Assembly: GCA_900546265.1 (NCBI GenBank)
Contig: URCA01000029.1
Span: forward strand, 1-44,597
DNA: 44,597 nt
Direction of reading: 5' to 3'
Source of the DNA: an uncultured Oscillospiraceae bacterium
GTDB taxonomy: Bacteria; Bacillota; Clostridia; Oscillospirales; Acutalibacteraceae
The first letter of the stretch is position 1, and every line of letters starts with the position of its first letter. Shown one piece after another: positions 8,332 to 15,024 of this stretch. The position numbers were made by a program, and so were the translations under genes. The notes under the pieces were generated by a model that saw nothing but the letters and a program-made list of their open reading frames with translations, was not told the DNA's origin and ran no database searches.

Positions 8332-8583
8332 TTAATAATCGACGATGCCCACGACCACCGCGTCCACCGGCGCCTGCTGATTCGGCAGAGCCAGCCGCGC
8401 GCTGCTGCCCGTGGTGACCAGCACGGTTTCCCCGATGCCGGCGCCCAGGCTGTCGATGGCAATGATGTACTTATCGGTTTCCTGCCGGTTTTCCATCAGG
8501 CGGATTTCCAGAATGGTGGAACCGATGATTTTTTCGTTTTTCCGGGTCGACACCACATTGCCGACCACCTTCCCCATCAGCAT
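8332..8583 (-). CDS. pduN: EutN/CcmL/PduN-family pentameric vertex protein
   Basis: An 83-residue protein of the BMC-P family, whose pentamers cap the vertices of the icosahedral shell. It begins with the typical GKVVGNVVSTRK stretch and ends in VDAVVVGIVDY. The first ATG (8583) is preceded by GAGG with a 7-nt gap; a second ATG two codons later would fit the family start equally well. It is the only vertex protein of the locus, so it is expected to be essential for closing the compartment. Confidence 0.93.
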   Translation of the reverse strand: MLMGKVVGNVVSTRKNEKIIGSTILEIRLMENRQETDKYIIAIDSLGAGIGETVLVTTGSSARLALPNQQAPVDAVVVGIVDY

Positions 8584-8626
8584 AGCAAAACCTCAGCCTT
8601 TCCGCCGCCCCGCGGCGCGTTACTCC

Positions 8627-9280
8627 TTATTTCGTGTCCTGCAAGACCTTCACCTGGGCCCCGTTGCCGATGCCGGCGGCGTTGGCGTCGTCGGTATCGA
8701 TGTGCATTTCCAGACGGAACTGGGGGCTGACCCGGATCTGCACGTCGTAAAACCGGGTACGGCGGGCACCGTCGGTCTCCACGGTGACAGTATCTCCGTC
8801 CCCCAGGCCGAAGGCCTCCCCGTCGGCGGGGCTCATATGAATGTGCCGGTTGGCGATGATGCAGCCTTCCTCGATGGTCACCACGCCCTTGGGGCCGACG
8901 ATGGTCAGCCCGGCGCTTCCCGCCGTGTCGCCGGATTCGCGCACCGGGGGCTTGACCTTGAGGGTGAAGGAATCGGTGCGGGAAATCTCCACCTGGGTCT
9001 TTTTCCGCACCGGGCCGAGCACCCGCACATTCTCAATGGGCCGCAGGGAGGGCCCGATGATGGTCAGCAGCTCCTTGCAGGCATACTGCCCCGGCTGAGA
9101 CAAATCCTTCAGAGGGGTGAGCGCATAGCCCTTTCCGAAGAGGATTTCCACATGCTCCTGGGTCAGATGGATATGGCGGTTGGACACGCCGACGGGAACG
9201 GCTTGAGGGGCGGCGGCCCCTCCCTGTTCCCGCAGAACACGGCGGACAATTTCCGAAACGACAGCAGCGTCCACACTCAT
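8627..9280 (-). CDS. pduL: Phosphate propanoyltransferase PduL
   Basis: A 217-residue enzyme that converts propionyl-CoA and phosphate to propionyl-phosphate and recycles CoA inside the compartment. It has two PduL beta-barrel repeats with zinc-ligand histidines in VSNRHIHLTQ (about 31-40) and ANRHIHMSP (about 143-151). The N-terminus (VVSEIVRRVLREQGG, residues 7-21) is an amphipathic encapsulation peptide followed by an Ala/Pro linker. TAAGGAGG precedes the ATG. A 265-bp gap with repeat element A and a possible internal promoter separates it from the shell genes upstream. Confidence 0.95.
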   Translation of the reverse strand: MSVDAAVVSEIVRRVLREQGGAAAPQAVPVGVSNRHIHLTQEHVEILFGKGYALTPLKDLSQPGQYACKELLTIIGPSLRPIENVRVLGPVRKKTQVEISRTDSFTLKVKPPVRESGDTAGSAGLTIVGPKGVVTIEEGCIIANRHIHMSPADGEAFGLGDGDTVTVETDGARRTRFYDVQIRVSPQFRLEMHIDTDDANAAGIGNGAQVKVLQDTK

Positions 9281-9313
9281 GGTTGACGGCCTCCTTACAC
9301 GGCTTTACTCTCT

Positions 9314-9342
9314 ATAATCAAACACGTTATGAGCAAAATCAA
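9314..9342 (-). promoter_or_regulatory. Possible internal promoter for pduL-N-S-T
   Basis: On the minus strand, TTGATT (9337-9342), a 17-bp spacer and GATTAT (9314-9319) lie 34 bp before the pduL start in a locally AT-rich patch. The match is modest. It would let the last four genes be expressed apart from the long operon. Confidence 0.35.
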
Positions 9343-9392
9343 AGCACCTGGGTGGATGGACGGACCGGGACGCGCGCGTCCCCGCGGCGGGG

Positions 9393-9540
9393 GGGCGCGT
9401 TGCAAGTTTTTGCAACGCGCCCTTGAAAAACCGTAGGCATAACGCGAGCGTTATGCCGGTGGGCACATGAAGGGTGGCCCGCATTTCGCGTCTTATAGAC
9501 GCGAAACCACGCTTTTTCTCAATCTCTGTGATTTTAGCAA
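9393..9540 (+). repeat. Hairpin repeat element, copy A
   Basis: A block of consecutive palindromes: GGGCGCGTTGCAA and its complement (9393-9422), a GGCATAACGC hairpin near 9437-9457, and CGCGTCTTATAGACGCG (9487-9503). The part from about 9476 to 9520 closely matches 25880-25925 (copy B) and, in reverse, 11215-11283 (copy C). It fills the gap between pduL and a shell gene. No gene is present; short open frames here come from the repeat itself. Confidence 0.7.
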
Positions 9541-9545
9541 AGCGC

Positions 9546-9977
9546 TTATTTGAGAACGGGCAGCAGCTTCTCCACGTCGTTATGGGGACGGGGAATCACG
9601 TGGGTGGCGATGACTTCGCCCAGGCGGGACGCGGCAGCGCCGCCGGCCTCGACGGCGGCCTTCACAGCGCCGACATCGCCGCGCACCATGATGCTCACCA
9701 AGCCGGATCCGATTTTCTCAGAGCCGATGAGGGTGACGTTGGCCGCTTTCACCATGGCGTCGGCGGCTTCGATAGCGGCGACCAGGCCGCGGGTTTCTAC
9801 CATTCCTAAAGCTTCCATGTTCGTTTTCTCCTTTTTCATAACAGGGGTGGTGGTGGCGGGCTGAGCCGCCGCGGACGGGGCCGCTTTGCGGGAGGCCGGG
9901 CGTTTGGCCGCCGGGGCGGCTTTGGACGCAGGCTCCTCCACGGCCTTGGCGGCAGGGGTCTTCTTGGCTTCTGCCAT
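9546..9977 (-). CDS. BMC-H shell protein with Ala/Pro/Lys-rich N-terminal extension
   Basis: A 143-residue protein. Residues 54-143 are a PduA/EutM-like hexameric BMC domain with the PduA-type pore loop KIGSG, nearly identical to the shell protein at 10510. Residues 1-53 are a low-complexity Ala/Pro/Lys tail, probably disordered. The outer ATG (9977) follows AAAGGATG. Inside the coding region, at codon 54 (9818), a strong AAAGGAGAAAA site precedes a second in-frame ATG that would give a normal 90-residue PduA-like subunit. Both forms may be made. The internal start may equally be the ancestral one, with the extension added later. Confidence 0.85.
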   Translation of the reverse strand: MAEAKKTPAAKAVEEPASKAAPAAKRPASRKAAPSAAAQPATTTPVMKKEKTNMEALGMVETRGLVAAIEAADAMVKAANVTLIGSEKIGSGLVSIMVRGDVGAVKAAVEAGGAAASRLGEVIATHVIPRPHNDVEKLLPVLK

Positions 9978-10020
9978 GGAATCGCATCCTTTCGCGGGAA
10001 TGAAACCGCTGCCTCAGCGG

Positions 10021-10296
10021 TCAGTCGGTATACAGGAATTTGGTCACCTCGGGATGGGGGTTGGCGATGACCTCGCAGAGCTTCACCTTCCCCACCCGGG
10101 CCGCCGCTTCCCGGCCGGCCTCAGCCGCCGCGGTCACGTCGGAGACCGTTCCGTCCACCACAATCGTCACCAGGCGGCCGCCCAGGCGTTTTTCCACATG
10201 GATGAGCCGCACGTCGGCCGCCTTGAGCATGGCGTCCAGGCCGGTGATGGCCGTGACCATAGCCTGCACTTCCAAAAGGGCAATGGCTTTGTTCAT
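10021..10296 (-). CDS. BMC-H hexameric shell protein (second type)
   Basis: A 91-residue single BMC-domain protein (ALLEVQAMVTAI start, EVIANPHPEVTKFL end). It is clearly diverged from the PduA-like copies. Its pore loop reads RLGGRL instead of KIGSGL, so an arginine may line the pore and selectivity probably differs. The ribosome site (GGAAAGG, about 13 nt away) is weak. Upstream lies a 163-bp mobile-looking element separating it from the PduA-like gene; downstream, 43 nt away, is the extended shell gene. Confidence 0.9.
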   Translation of the reverse strand: MNKAIALLEVQAMVTAITGLDAMLKAADVRLIHVEKRLGGRLVTIVVDGTVSDVTAAAEAGREAAARVGKVKLCEVIANPHPEVTKFLYTD

Positions 10297-10347
10297 GTCG
10301 GGTACCGTGCCTTTCCAGAGCGAATTGAGCCGGTCTGTCGAGAGCTT

Positions 10348-10510
10348 AGAACCTGTACCAATAGCCTGAAATGGTCAGGCTTTGAGCGGATTTTTCACCA
10401 GACAAGGCGGAAAATCGCCGCACTCCTTGATGGAATGCAAGATTTGACAACGCCGTATGGTGAAAAATCCGCCAATGAATGGCCCTTGAACGGCTATTGG
10501 GACTGGTTCT
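10348..10510. mobile_element. MITE-like 163-bp inverted-repeat element
   Basis: Imperfect terminal inverted repeats (10348-10366 and 10492-10510) and perfect 15-bp inner ones (GCGGATTTTTCACCA, 10386-10400 and 10458-10472) surround a core with no coding capacity. The right end includes the first base of the shell gene's stop codon. A diverged element of the same length and layout lies at 42864-43027. It is probably a non-autonomous element moved by a transposase encoded elsewhere. Confidence 0.65.
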
Positions 10511-10785
10511 TACTTCAGGACAGGCAGCAGCTTCTCCACGTCGCCGTGGGGGCGGGGAATCACGTGGGTGGCGATGACTTCGCCCAGGCGGGACGCGGCA
10601 GCGCCGCCGGCCTCGACGGCGGCCTTCACAGCGCCGACATCGCCGCGCACCATGATGCTCACCAAGCCGGATCCGATTTTCTCAGAGCCGATGAGGGTGA
10701 CGTTGGCCGCTTTCACCATGGCGTCGGCGGCTTCGATAGCGGCGACCAGGCCGCGGGTTTCTACCATTCCCAATGCTTCCATCAT
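10510..10785 (-). CDS. pduA: PduA-like BMC-H hexameric shell protein
   Basis: A 91-residue protein closely matching PduA/EutM: EALGMVETRGL start, pore loop KIGSG at about 37-41, VRGDVGAVKAAVEAG and HVIPRPH near the end. Such hexamers form the main facets and admit small polar molecules such as 1,2-propanediol. An AAAGGAG site lies 9 nt before the first ATG. Apart from the first residue it differs from the BMC domain of the gene at 9546 at only one position (His-Gly-Asp versus His-Asn-Asp), and the DNA is nearly identical, so one copy is a recent duplicate. Confidence 0.93.
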   Translation of the reverse strand: MMEALGMVETRGLVAAIEAADAMVKAANVTLIGSEKIGSGLVSIMVRGDVGAVKAAVEAGGAAASRLGEVIATHVIPRPHGDVEKLLPVLK

Positions 10786-10831
10786 ATCGTTTTTCTCCTT
10801 TTATGACAAGTGTTTTTTCCAATGAGCGGGG

Positions 10832-11170
10832 TCAATATTCTTCAAGATAGGCTGTGTTCAGCTTATCCTTGCCCAGAGCGTTAATGCGGGCCATCTTCTC
10901 GGTATCGGCCTCCTGCCGGGAAATCATGTGGCTGGTCACCAGCAGCCCCCGGCTCTCCGCCAGCGCGACGCCCGCCTGCATGCCGGCCTCCACCGCCGCC
11001 ACGTCCCCTTCGAACTTGATGGTCATCAGCAGAGGAACCTCCGCCGCGTCGCCGTTCGCGGGTTTATTTTTGTCCAGCGCGACGATGGTCACGTCCGCGG
11101 CCTTCGCCACGGCGTCGGCCACCACGATGGAGGTGGTGAAGCCGAAAACCTCAATCAAACCAAGCGCCAT
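10832..11170 (-). CDS. BMC-H shell protein with enlarged pore loop
   Basis: A 112-residue single BMC-domain protein, longer than the usual 90-95. It starts MALGLIEVFGFTTSIVVADA. The pore-loop position carries an insertion of about 12-14 residues (DKNKPANGDAAEVPLL) where the PduA-like copies have a five-residue loop. The C-terminus adds a charged tail (about 15 residues, ending LEEY). It is the first shell gene of the operon. I recognise the fold but not a specific Pdu subunit; a pore that is larger, closed or binds a partner is inference. Confidence 0.85.
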   Translation of the reverse strand: MALGLIEVFGFTTSIVVADAVAKAADVTIVALDKNKPANGDAAEVPLLMTIKFEGDVAAVEAGMQAGVALAESRGLLVTSHMISRQEADTEKMARINALGKDKLNTAYLEEY

Positions 11171-11214
11171 ACTGTGTACCTGTACCTTTCTGAGAGTTCC
11201 CGCATCCTATTAAT

Positions 11215-11283
11215 GCGGGAAAAGACCGTTTTCGCGGCGTCCTCCGCGAAATGCGAGCCGCCGTCCTGGCTCGCAAGGGGTTT
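11215..11283 (-). repeat. Hairpin repeat element, copy C (reverse orientation)
   Basis: Read on the plus strand this matches the reverse complement of copies A and B: a GGGAAAA start, TTTCGCG and CGCGAAATGCG flanking a variable loop, then GCC…TGGCTCGCAAGGGGTTTCC. It fills the 136-bp gap between the alcohol dehydrogenase and the first shell gene. Loop bases differ while stems are kept. Confidence 0.55.
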
Positions 11284-11306
11284 CCAAGCTGAATCGTAAG
11301 CTTCGC

Positions 11307-12512
11307 TTACGCTTCGGCCACATAGGCGATCTTAATGCCCTTCTGGGACACGTTGACCTCCATGGCCTCGTTGAGCTTATCCAGCGGGAAGCTGTGGGTG
11401 ATCAGGTCCTCGATCGGAATCTTCATCTCCCGCGCCTGCTTGAGGAAGGCGATGGTGGTGGGATAATCCGACGCGCTGTAATCCCAGGAGCCGACGAGAT
11501 TGATTTCCTTATTGCACAGGGCGAAGTGGGGGTTGATGGTGCATTCGCCGTTGTTGACGAAGAAGCCCATCTCGCACAGCCCGCCGCCCCGGCGGATGTA
11601 GCTGTAGATATCGGCGGCCGCGGGGGGCGCGCCGGTGCACTGGTACGCAAAGTCGGCGCCCATGCCGTTCGTGACCGCCTTGACGGCCGCGACCCGCTTC
11701 TCCAGGGTGTCGGCCTCGCGGAAGTTGATGACCGTCTTGACGCCCAGCTTCTTGGCCATCTCCAGGCGGGAGGCGGAGCCGTCCACCGCGATGAGGTGAT
11801 TGATGCCCGCCGCGCGCAGCACCGCGATCATCATCAGGCCCACCGGGCCGCAGCCCTGGATGAGCACCTTGCTGCCGAAGTTTAACAGGCCGGTGCCGTT
11901 GCCCCGGCCCAGGGCGTGGACGCACACGCACGCCAGCTCCAGCAGCATCCGCTCCTTCAGGTTCAGGTCGTTGACCTCAAAGTAGGTCGCGCCTTTGCCG
12001 CTGATGAGCAGGTGGGTGGCGAACCAGCCGTTCAGGTGCTTGTCGGGGCTGTCGGAAATCAGGCCGAAGATGCCCTGGTTATCGCACAGGTTGGTGGTGC
12101 CGGGATGCAGGCGGCAGATGCCGCATTCGCCGCAGCTGATGACCGAGGTCACCAGCTTATCCCCCACCTTCAGGGGCTTGCCGGCGGTGTCGCACTTGAT
12201 ATTCTTGCCCAGCGCCACGATTTCGCCGGTGCCCTCGTGGCCGAGAACCACCGGGGCCAGGCCGAAGGGGTCGCCCTTCCACTCGTGGACGTCGGTGCCG
12301 CAGACGCCGCAGCCCTCTACCTTGACCAGAATATCGTTGTCGCCCACCTGGGGCATGGGGAATTCCTTGACCTCGATGGTCTTGGGGCCGGTGAGCATGG
12401 CGACCCGGGCGGTGGCGGGGATGCCCGCGGCCTTTTTCGGAGCGGAGGCCCCGCCCATCTGGGTGAGGACCTGACGCACGATGCTCTCCACCTGATTCGC
12501 ATTCAAATCCAT
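11307..12512 (-). CDS. Zinc-dependent alcohol dehydrogenase with encapsulation peptide
   Basis: A 401-residue medium-chain dehydrogenase/reductase. Residues 1-20 (NQVESIVRQVLTQMGG) are an encapsulation peptide, followed by a short Ala/Pro/Lys linker. The catalytic zinc site is GCGVCGTDVHEW near 70 with GHEG near 93. The structural zinc cysteines are in CGECGICRLHPGTTNLC (about 133-149). The NAD-binding region is GCGPVGLMMI near 220. It probably reduces propanal to 1-propanol to recycle NADH in the lumen, and may reduce lactaldehyde to 1,2-propanediol. It takes the place of the iron-type PduQ found in classical Pdu operons. The same kind of zinc ADH occurs in glycyl-radical fucose/rhamnose BMC loci. 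Confidence 0.9.
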   Translation of the reverse strand: MDLNANQVESIVRQVLTQMGGASAPKKAAGIPATARVAMLTGPKTIEVKEFPMPQVGDNDILVKVEGCGVCGTDVHEWKGDPFGLAPVVLGHEGTGEIVALGKNIKCDTAGKPLKVGDKLVTSVISCGECGICRLHPGTTNLCDNQGIFGLISDSPDKHLNGWFATHLLISGKGATYFEVNDLNLKERMLLELACVCVHALGRGNGTGLLNFGSKVLIQGCGPVGLMMIAVLRAAGINHLIAVDGSASRLEMAKKLGVKTVINFREADTLEKRVAAVKAVTNGMGADFAYQCTGAPPAAADIYSYIRRGGGLCEMGFFVNNGECTINPHFALCNKEINLVGSWDYSASDYPTTIAFLKQAREMKIPIEDLITHSFPLDKLNEAMEVNVSQKGIKIAYVAEA

Positions 12513-12548
12513 GTTTGCACCTCAATTTCTATCCGTTGATTGACTCGT

Positions 12549-14003
12549 TTATATGATGCGGAAGTTATCCGCCATCACGCAGCGGCGCTTGCGGGTGTAG
12601 CTGCGGGCGGAGGTGATGCCCTCGCCCGTGGGGCCCGCGATGGTGAAGGTGGTATGTCCTTCCCCGCCGAAGCCGATGCCCGCGTAGGACGGGGCGTTCT
12701 TGACGAAGATGGTGGTTTCCACCGCCTTGGCGAACCGGCTGAGATGATCCACATTCTTGGAATGCATGTGGGCGGTGTGCCGGTTGCCGTGCTCGGCCTT
12801 GACGGCCAGGTCGATGGCCTCGTCGATGTCCCCCACCCGCACGATGGGCAGGATGGGCATCATCAGCTCCTCCTGCACGAAGGGATGGCCGAAATCCGTC
12901 TCGCAGATGAGGCAGCGGATTTCCTTGTCCGCCTTGACCCCGATCATGGAAAGCAGCACGTCGGCGTCCCGGCCCACGCACTTGCGGTTGATGACGCGGC
13001 GCATTTTGCCGGTTTTCTTGTCCTCCTGATCGACCAGGACGATCTGGGCCAGGGCGTCGGCCTGTTCGGCGCTCATGAGATAGGCGCCGTTCTGCCGCAT
13101 GTAGTGGATCAGCTCGTCGGCGATATTCTGGAAGGCGAAAACCTCTTTTTCCGCGATGCAGGGCAGGTTGTTATCGAAGGTGCAGCCGTCGATAATGTCC
13201 TTGGCAGCCTTGCGGATGTCGGCGGTGTCGTCCACGATGACGGGGGGATTGCCCGCGCCCGCGCCGATGGCCTTCTTGCCGGAGGAGAGCACCGCCCTCA
13301 CCACGCCGGGGCCGCCGGTGCAGACCAGCAGCTTGATGGCGGGATGGGTCTGCATGACCTTGGCGGTCTCCATGGTGGGCTTGGCCACCGAGCAGACCAG
13401 AATTTCGGGGCCGCCCGCCGCCTTGGAGGCCCGGTTGACCAGGTCGACGGCGTAATTCGAGGTGGCGATGGCGTGGGGGTGAGGGTTGAAGACCACGCCG
13501 TTGCCCGCGGCCACCATACCGATGCTGTTGCACAGCACCGTTTCGCTGGGGTTGGTGCTGGGGGTGATGCTGCCCACCAGGCCGAAGGGGGCCATTTCCA
13601 CGAGGGTCAGGCCGTGGTCGCCGGTACGCGCCTCGGACACGATGTCCTCGGTGCCGGGGGTTTTGTCCGCCACCAGCAGGTGCTTGGCGGTCTTATGCTC
13701 CACCCGGCCCATGCCGGTTTCGGCCACGCCCAGGCGGGCCATGGTTTCGGCCTCGGCCCGGGTCAGGCGGCGGATTTCGGTGATGATTTTCTCCCGCTGC
13801 TCCACCGTCATCTCTCTGAGGGCCTTATAGCCGGCCGCCGTGGCCTCGATGGCGGCTTCCATACTCTCGAAAATCCCAATGAATTTCCGGCCGCCGTACC
13901 CGGTGGCATCCCACTGTGCGGCCGGCGCGGAGGCGTCCGGAAGGCTGCGCAGAACCTGTTCCACGATTTTCTCGATTTGTGCTTCGGAAATTTCAAAAGC
14001 CAA
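12549..14003 (-). CDS. pduP: CoA-acylating propionaldehyde dehydrogenase
   Basis: A 484-residue PduP/EutE-type aldehyde dehydrogenase that oxidises propanal to propionyl-CoA with NAD+. The catalytic cysteine is in NNLPCIAEKE near residue 270; cofactor-binding stretches VGSITPSTNP and GAGAGNPP are clear. The N-terminus (FEISEAQIEKIVEQVLRSL) is an encapsulation peptide. I place the start at TTG (14003) because AAAAGGAG sits 10 nt upstream. The more distant ATG at 14024 would put that ribosome site inside the coding region. The start overlaps the pduO stop by 11 nt, so the two are probably translationally coupled. Confidence 0.92.
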   Translation of the reverse strand: MAFEISEAQIEKIVEQVLRSLPDASAPAAQWDATGYGGRKFIGIFESMEAAIEATAAGYKALREMTVEQREKIITEIRRLTRAEAETMARLGVAETGMGRVEHKTAKHLLVADKTPGTEDIVSEARTGDHGLTLVEMAPFGLVGSITPSTNPSETVLCNSIGMVAAGNGVVFNPHPHAIATSNYAVDLVNRASKAAGGPEILVCSVAKPTMETAKVMQTHPAIKLLVCTGGPGVVRAVLSSGKKAIGAGAGNPPVIVDDTADIRKAAKDIIDGCTFDNNLPCIAEKEVFAFQNIADELIHYMRQNGAYLMSAEQADALAQIVLVDQEDKKTGKMRRVINRKCVGRDADVLLSMIGVKADKEIRCLICETDFGHPFVQEELMMPILPIVRVGDIDEAIDLAVKAEHGNRHTAHMHSKNVDHLSRFAKAVETTIFVKNAPSYAGIGFGGEGHTTFTIAGPTGEGITSARSYTRKRRCVMADNFRII

Positions 14004-14958
14004 GGGTTTCCATCTCCTTTTCAAAAAGCTGCACGCCGTAGTCGCACAGGGCGGTGTCCTGCTCGGCGGAACCGCCGCTGACCCCCAGGCCGCCGACGAT
14101 GACGCCGCCGCGCATCAAGGGGGCGCCCCCGCCGAAAATCACGATCCGGCCCTGGTTGGTGTGCTGCACCCCGTAGAGGGGGGCGCCGGGCTGGGCCAGC
14201 CGGCCCACCTGCTCGGTGGTCATTTTCAGGGAAACCGCCGTGAACGCCTTATTGGAGGCCACGTCCACGCTGGCGATGTATGCGTCGTCGTCCCGCTGGA
14301 GGGCGACGGCGTTGCCGCCGGCGTCGCAGACGGCGGCCACCACCCGGAAGCCCTGCTCCCTCGCGCGCAGCCGGAGGGCCCGGCAGAGGGCCGCGGCCTG
14401 GTCGCAGAAGCCGTCCGCCGTCAGGGACGAGGCCATGACCGGCGCGGCCGGGGCCGGGGACGGGGCGGGCGTCGTGCGGTCGCAGACGCGGGCCAGAGCG
14501 TACAGCAAATCCGACAAGCGGTTCATCCAGGCCAGCACGTCGCGGTTCACGCCGCCGGTCTGGGAGGCGGCCACCGCGCAGCGTTCCGCCCGGCGGGCCA
14601 CGGCGCGGGCCAGATCCAGGGCCGCGCCGCCCTCTGAACCGCCCGGCAGGATGAAGCCGCTGAAGGGCGGGACGTTTTCCATCAGGGAATCGATGGCGGC
14701 TTCCAGCTGCCGCACCTTCTCGCCGGTGGCGAATTTCTGGCCGCCGGCCAGCTCGCCGTTCAGGGCGATGACATGGCCCTGGATCTCCTCCAGCAGAGGG
14801 GCCAGGGAGGCCGGGGCCTTCCGCTTGGCCACCCCCAGGGCCGACGTGAACTCGTCCAGGGTGCCCAGCAGCTCGAAAATCGGGCTGTTCTTGGGGATAT
14901 TCATCCGGGTGATGGTACTCGCCCGGCCGCCGTCGCCTTTTTTCGTATAGAGTTCCAT
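13993..14958 (-). CDS. pduO: PduO-type ATP:cob(I)alamin adenosyltransferase with C-terminal GlcG/HbpS domain
   Basis: A 321-residue protein. Residues 1-165 are the PduO adenosyltransferase (YTKKGDGGRAST start, NRLSDLLYALAR near the end of the domain), which makes adenosylcobalamin for the diol dehydratase. After a Pro/Ala linker, residues 185-320 are a GlcG/HbpS (DUF336) domain with ALQRDDDAYIASVDVA and FGGGAPL; in PduO this domain can bind haem or cobalamin. I prefer ATG 14958, where the family sequence begins and a very strong AAGGAGGTGA lies upstream, although 14 nt is a long gap. ATG at 14991 would add 11 residues. The last codons contain the ribosome site of pduP. Confidence 0.92.
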   Translation of the reverse strand: MELYTKKGDGGRASTITRMNIPKNSPIFELLGTLDEFTSALGVAKRKAPASLAPLLEEIQGHVIALNGELAGGQKFATGEKVRQLEAAIDSLMENVPPFSGFILPGGSEGGAALDLARAVARRAERCAVAASQTGGVNRDVLAWMNRLSDLLYALARVCDRTTPAPSPAPAAPVMASSLTADGFCDQAAALCRALRLRAREQGFRVVAAVCDAGGNAVALQRDDDAYIASVDVASNKAFTAVSLKMTTEQVGRLAQPGAPLYGVQHTNQGRIVIFGGGAPLMRGGVIVGGLGVSGGSAEQDTALCDYGVQLFEKEMETLGF

Positions 14959-15024
14959 GCCGCTGCGCGTCACCTCCTTCGCGGGGGACATTCCCCCCTA
15001 GTTTCATACCGTCTTTTCCATGGT

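Noticed and set aside
9474..9809. Similar short reading frames starting ARISRL in repeat copies A and B
   Set aside because: The shared peptide is explained by the palindromic repeat; the frames run into unrelated sequence and copy A's overlaps the antisense of a shell gene.
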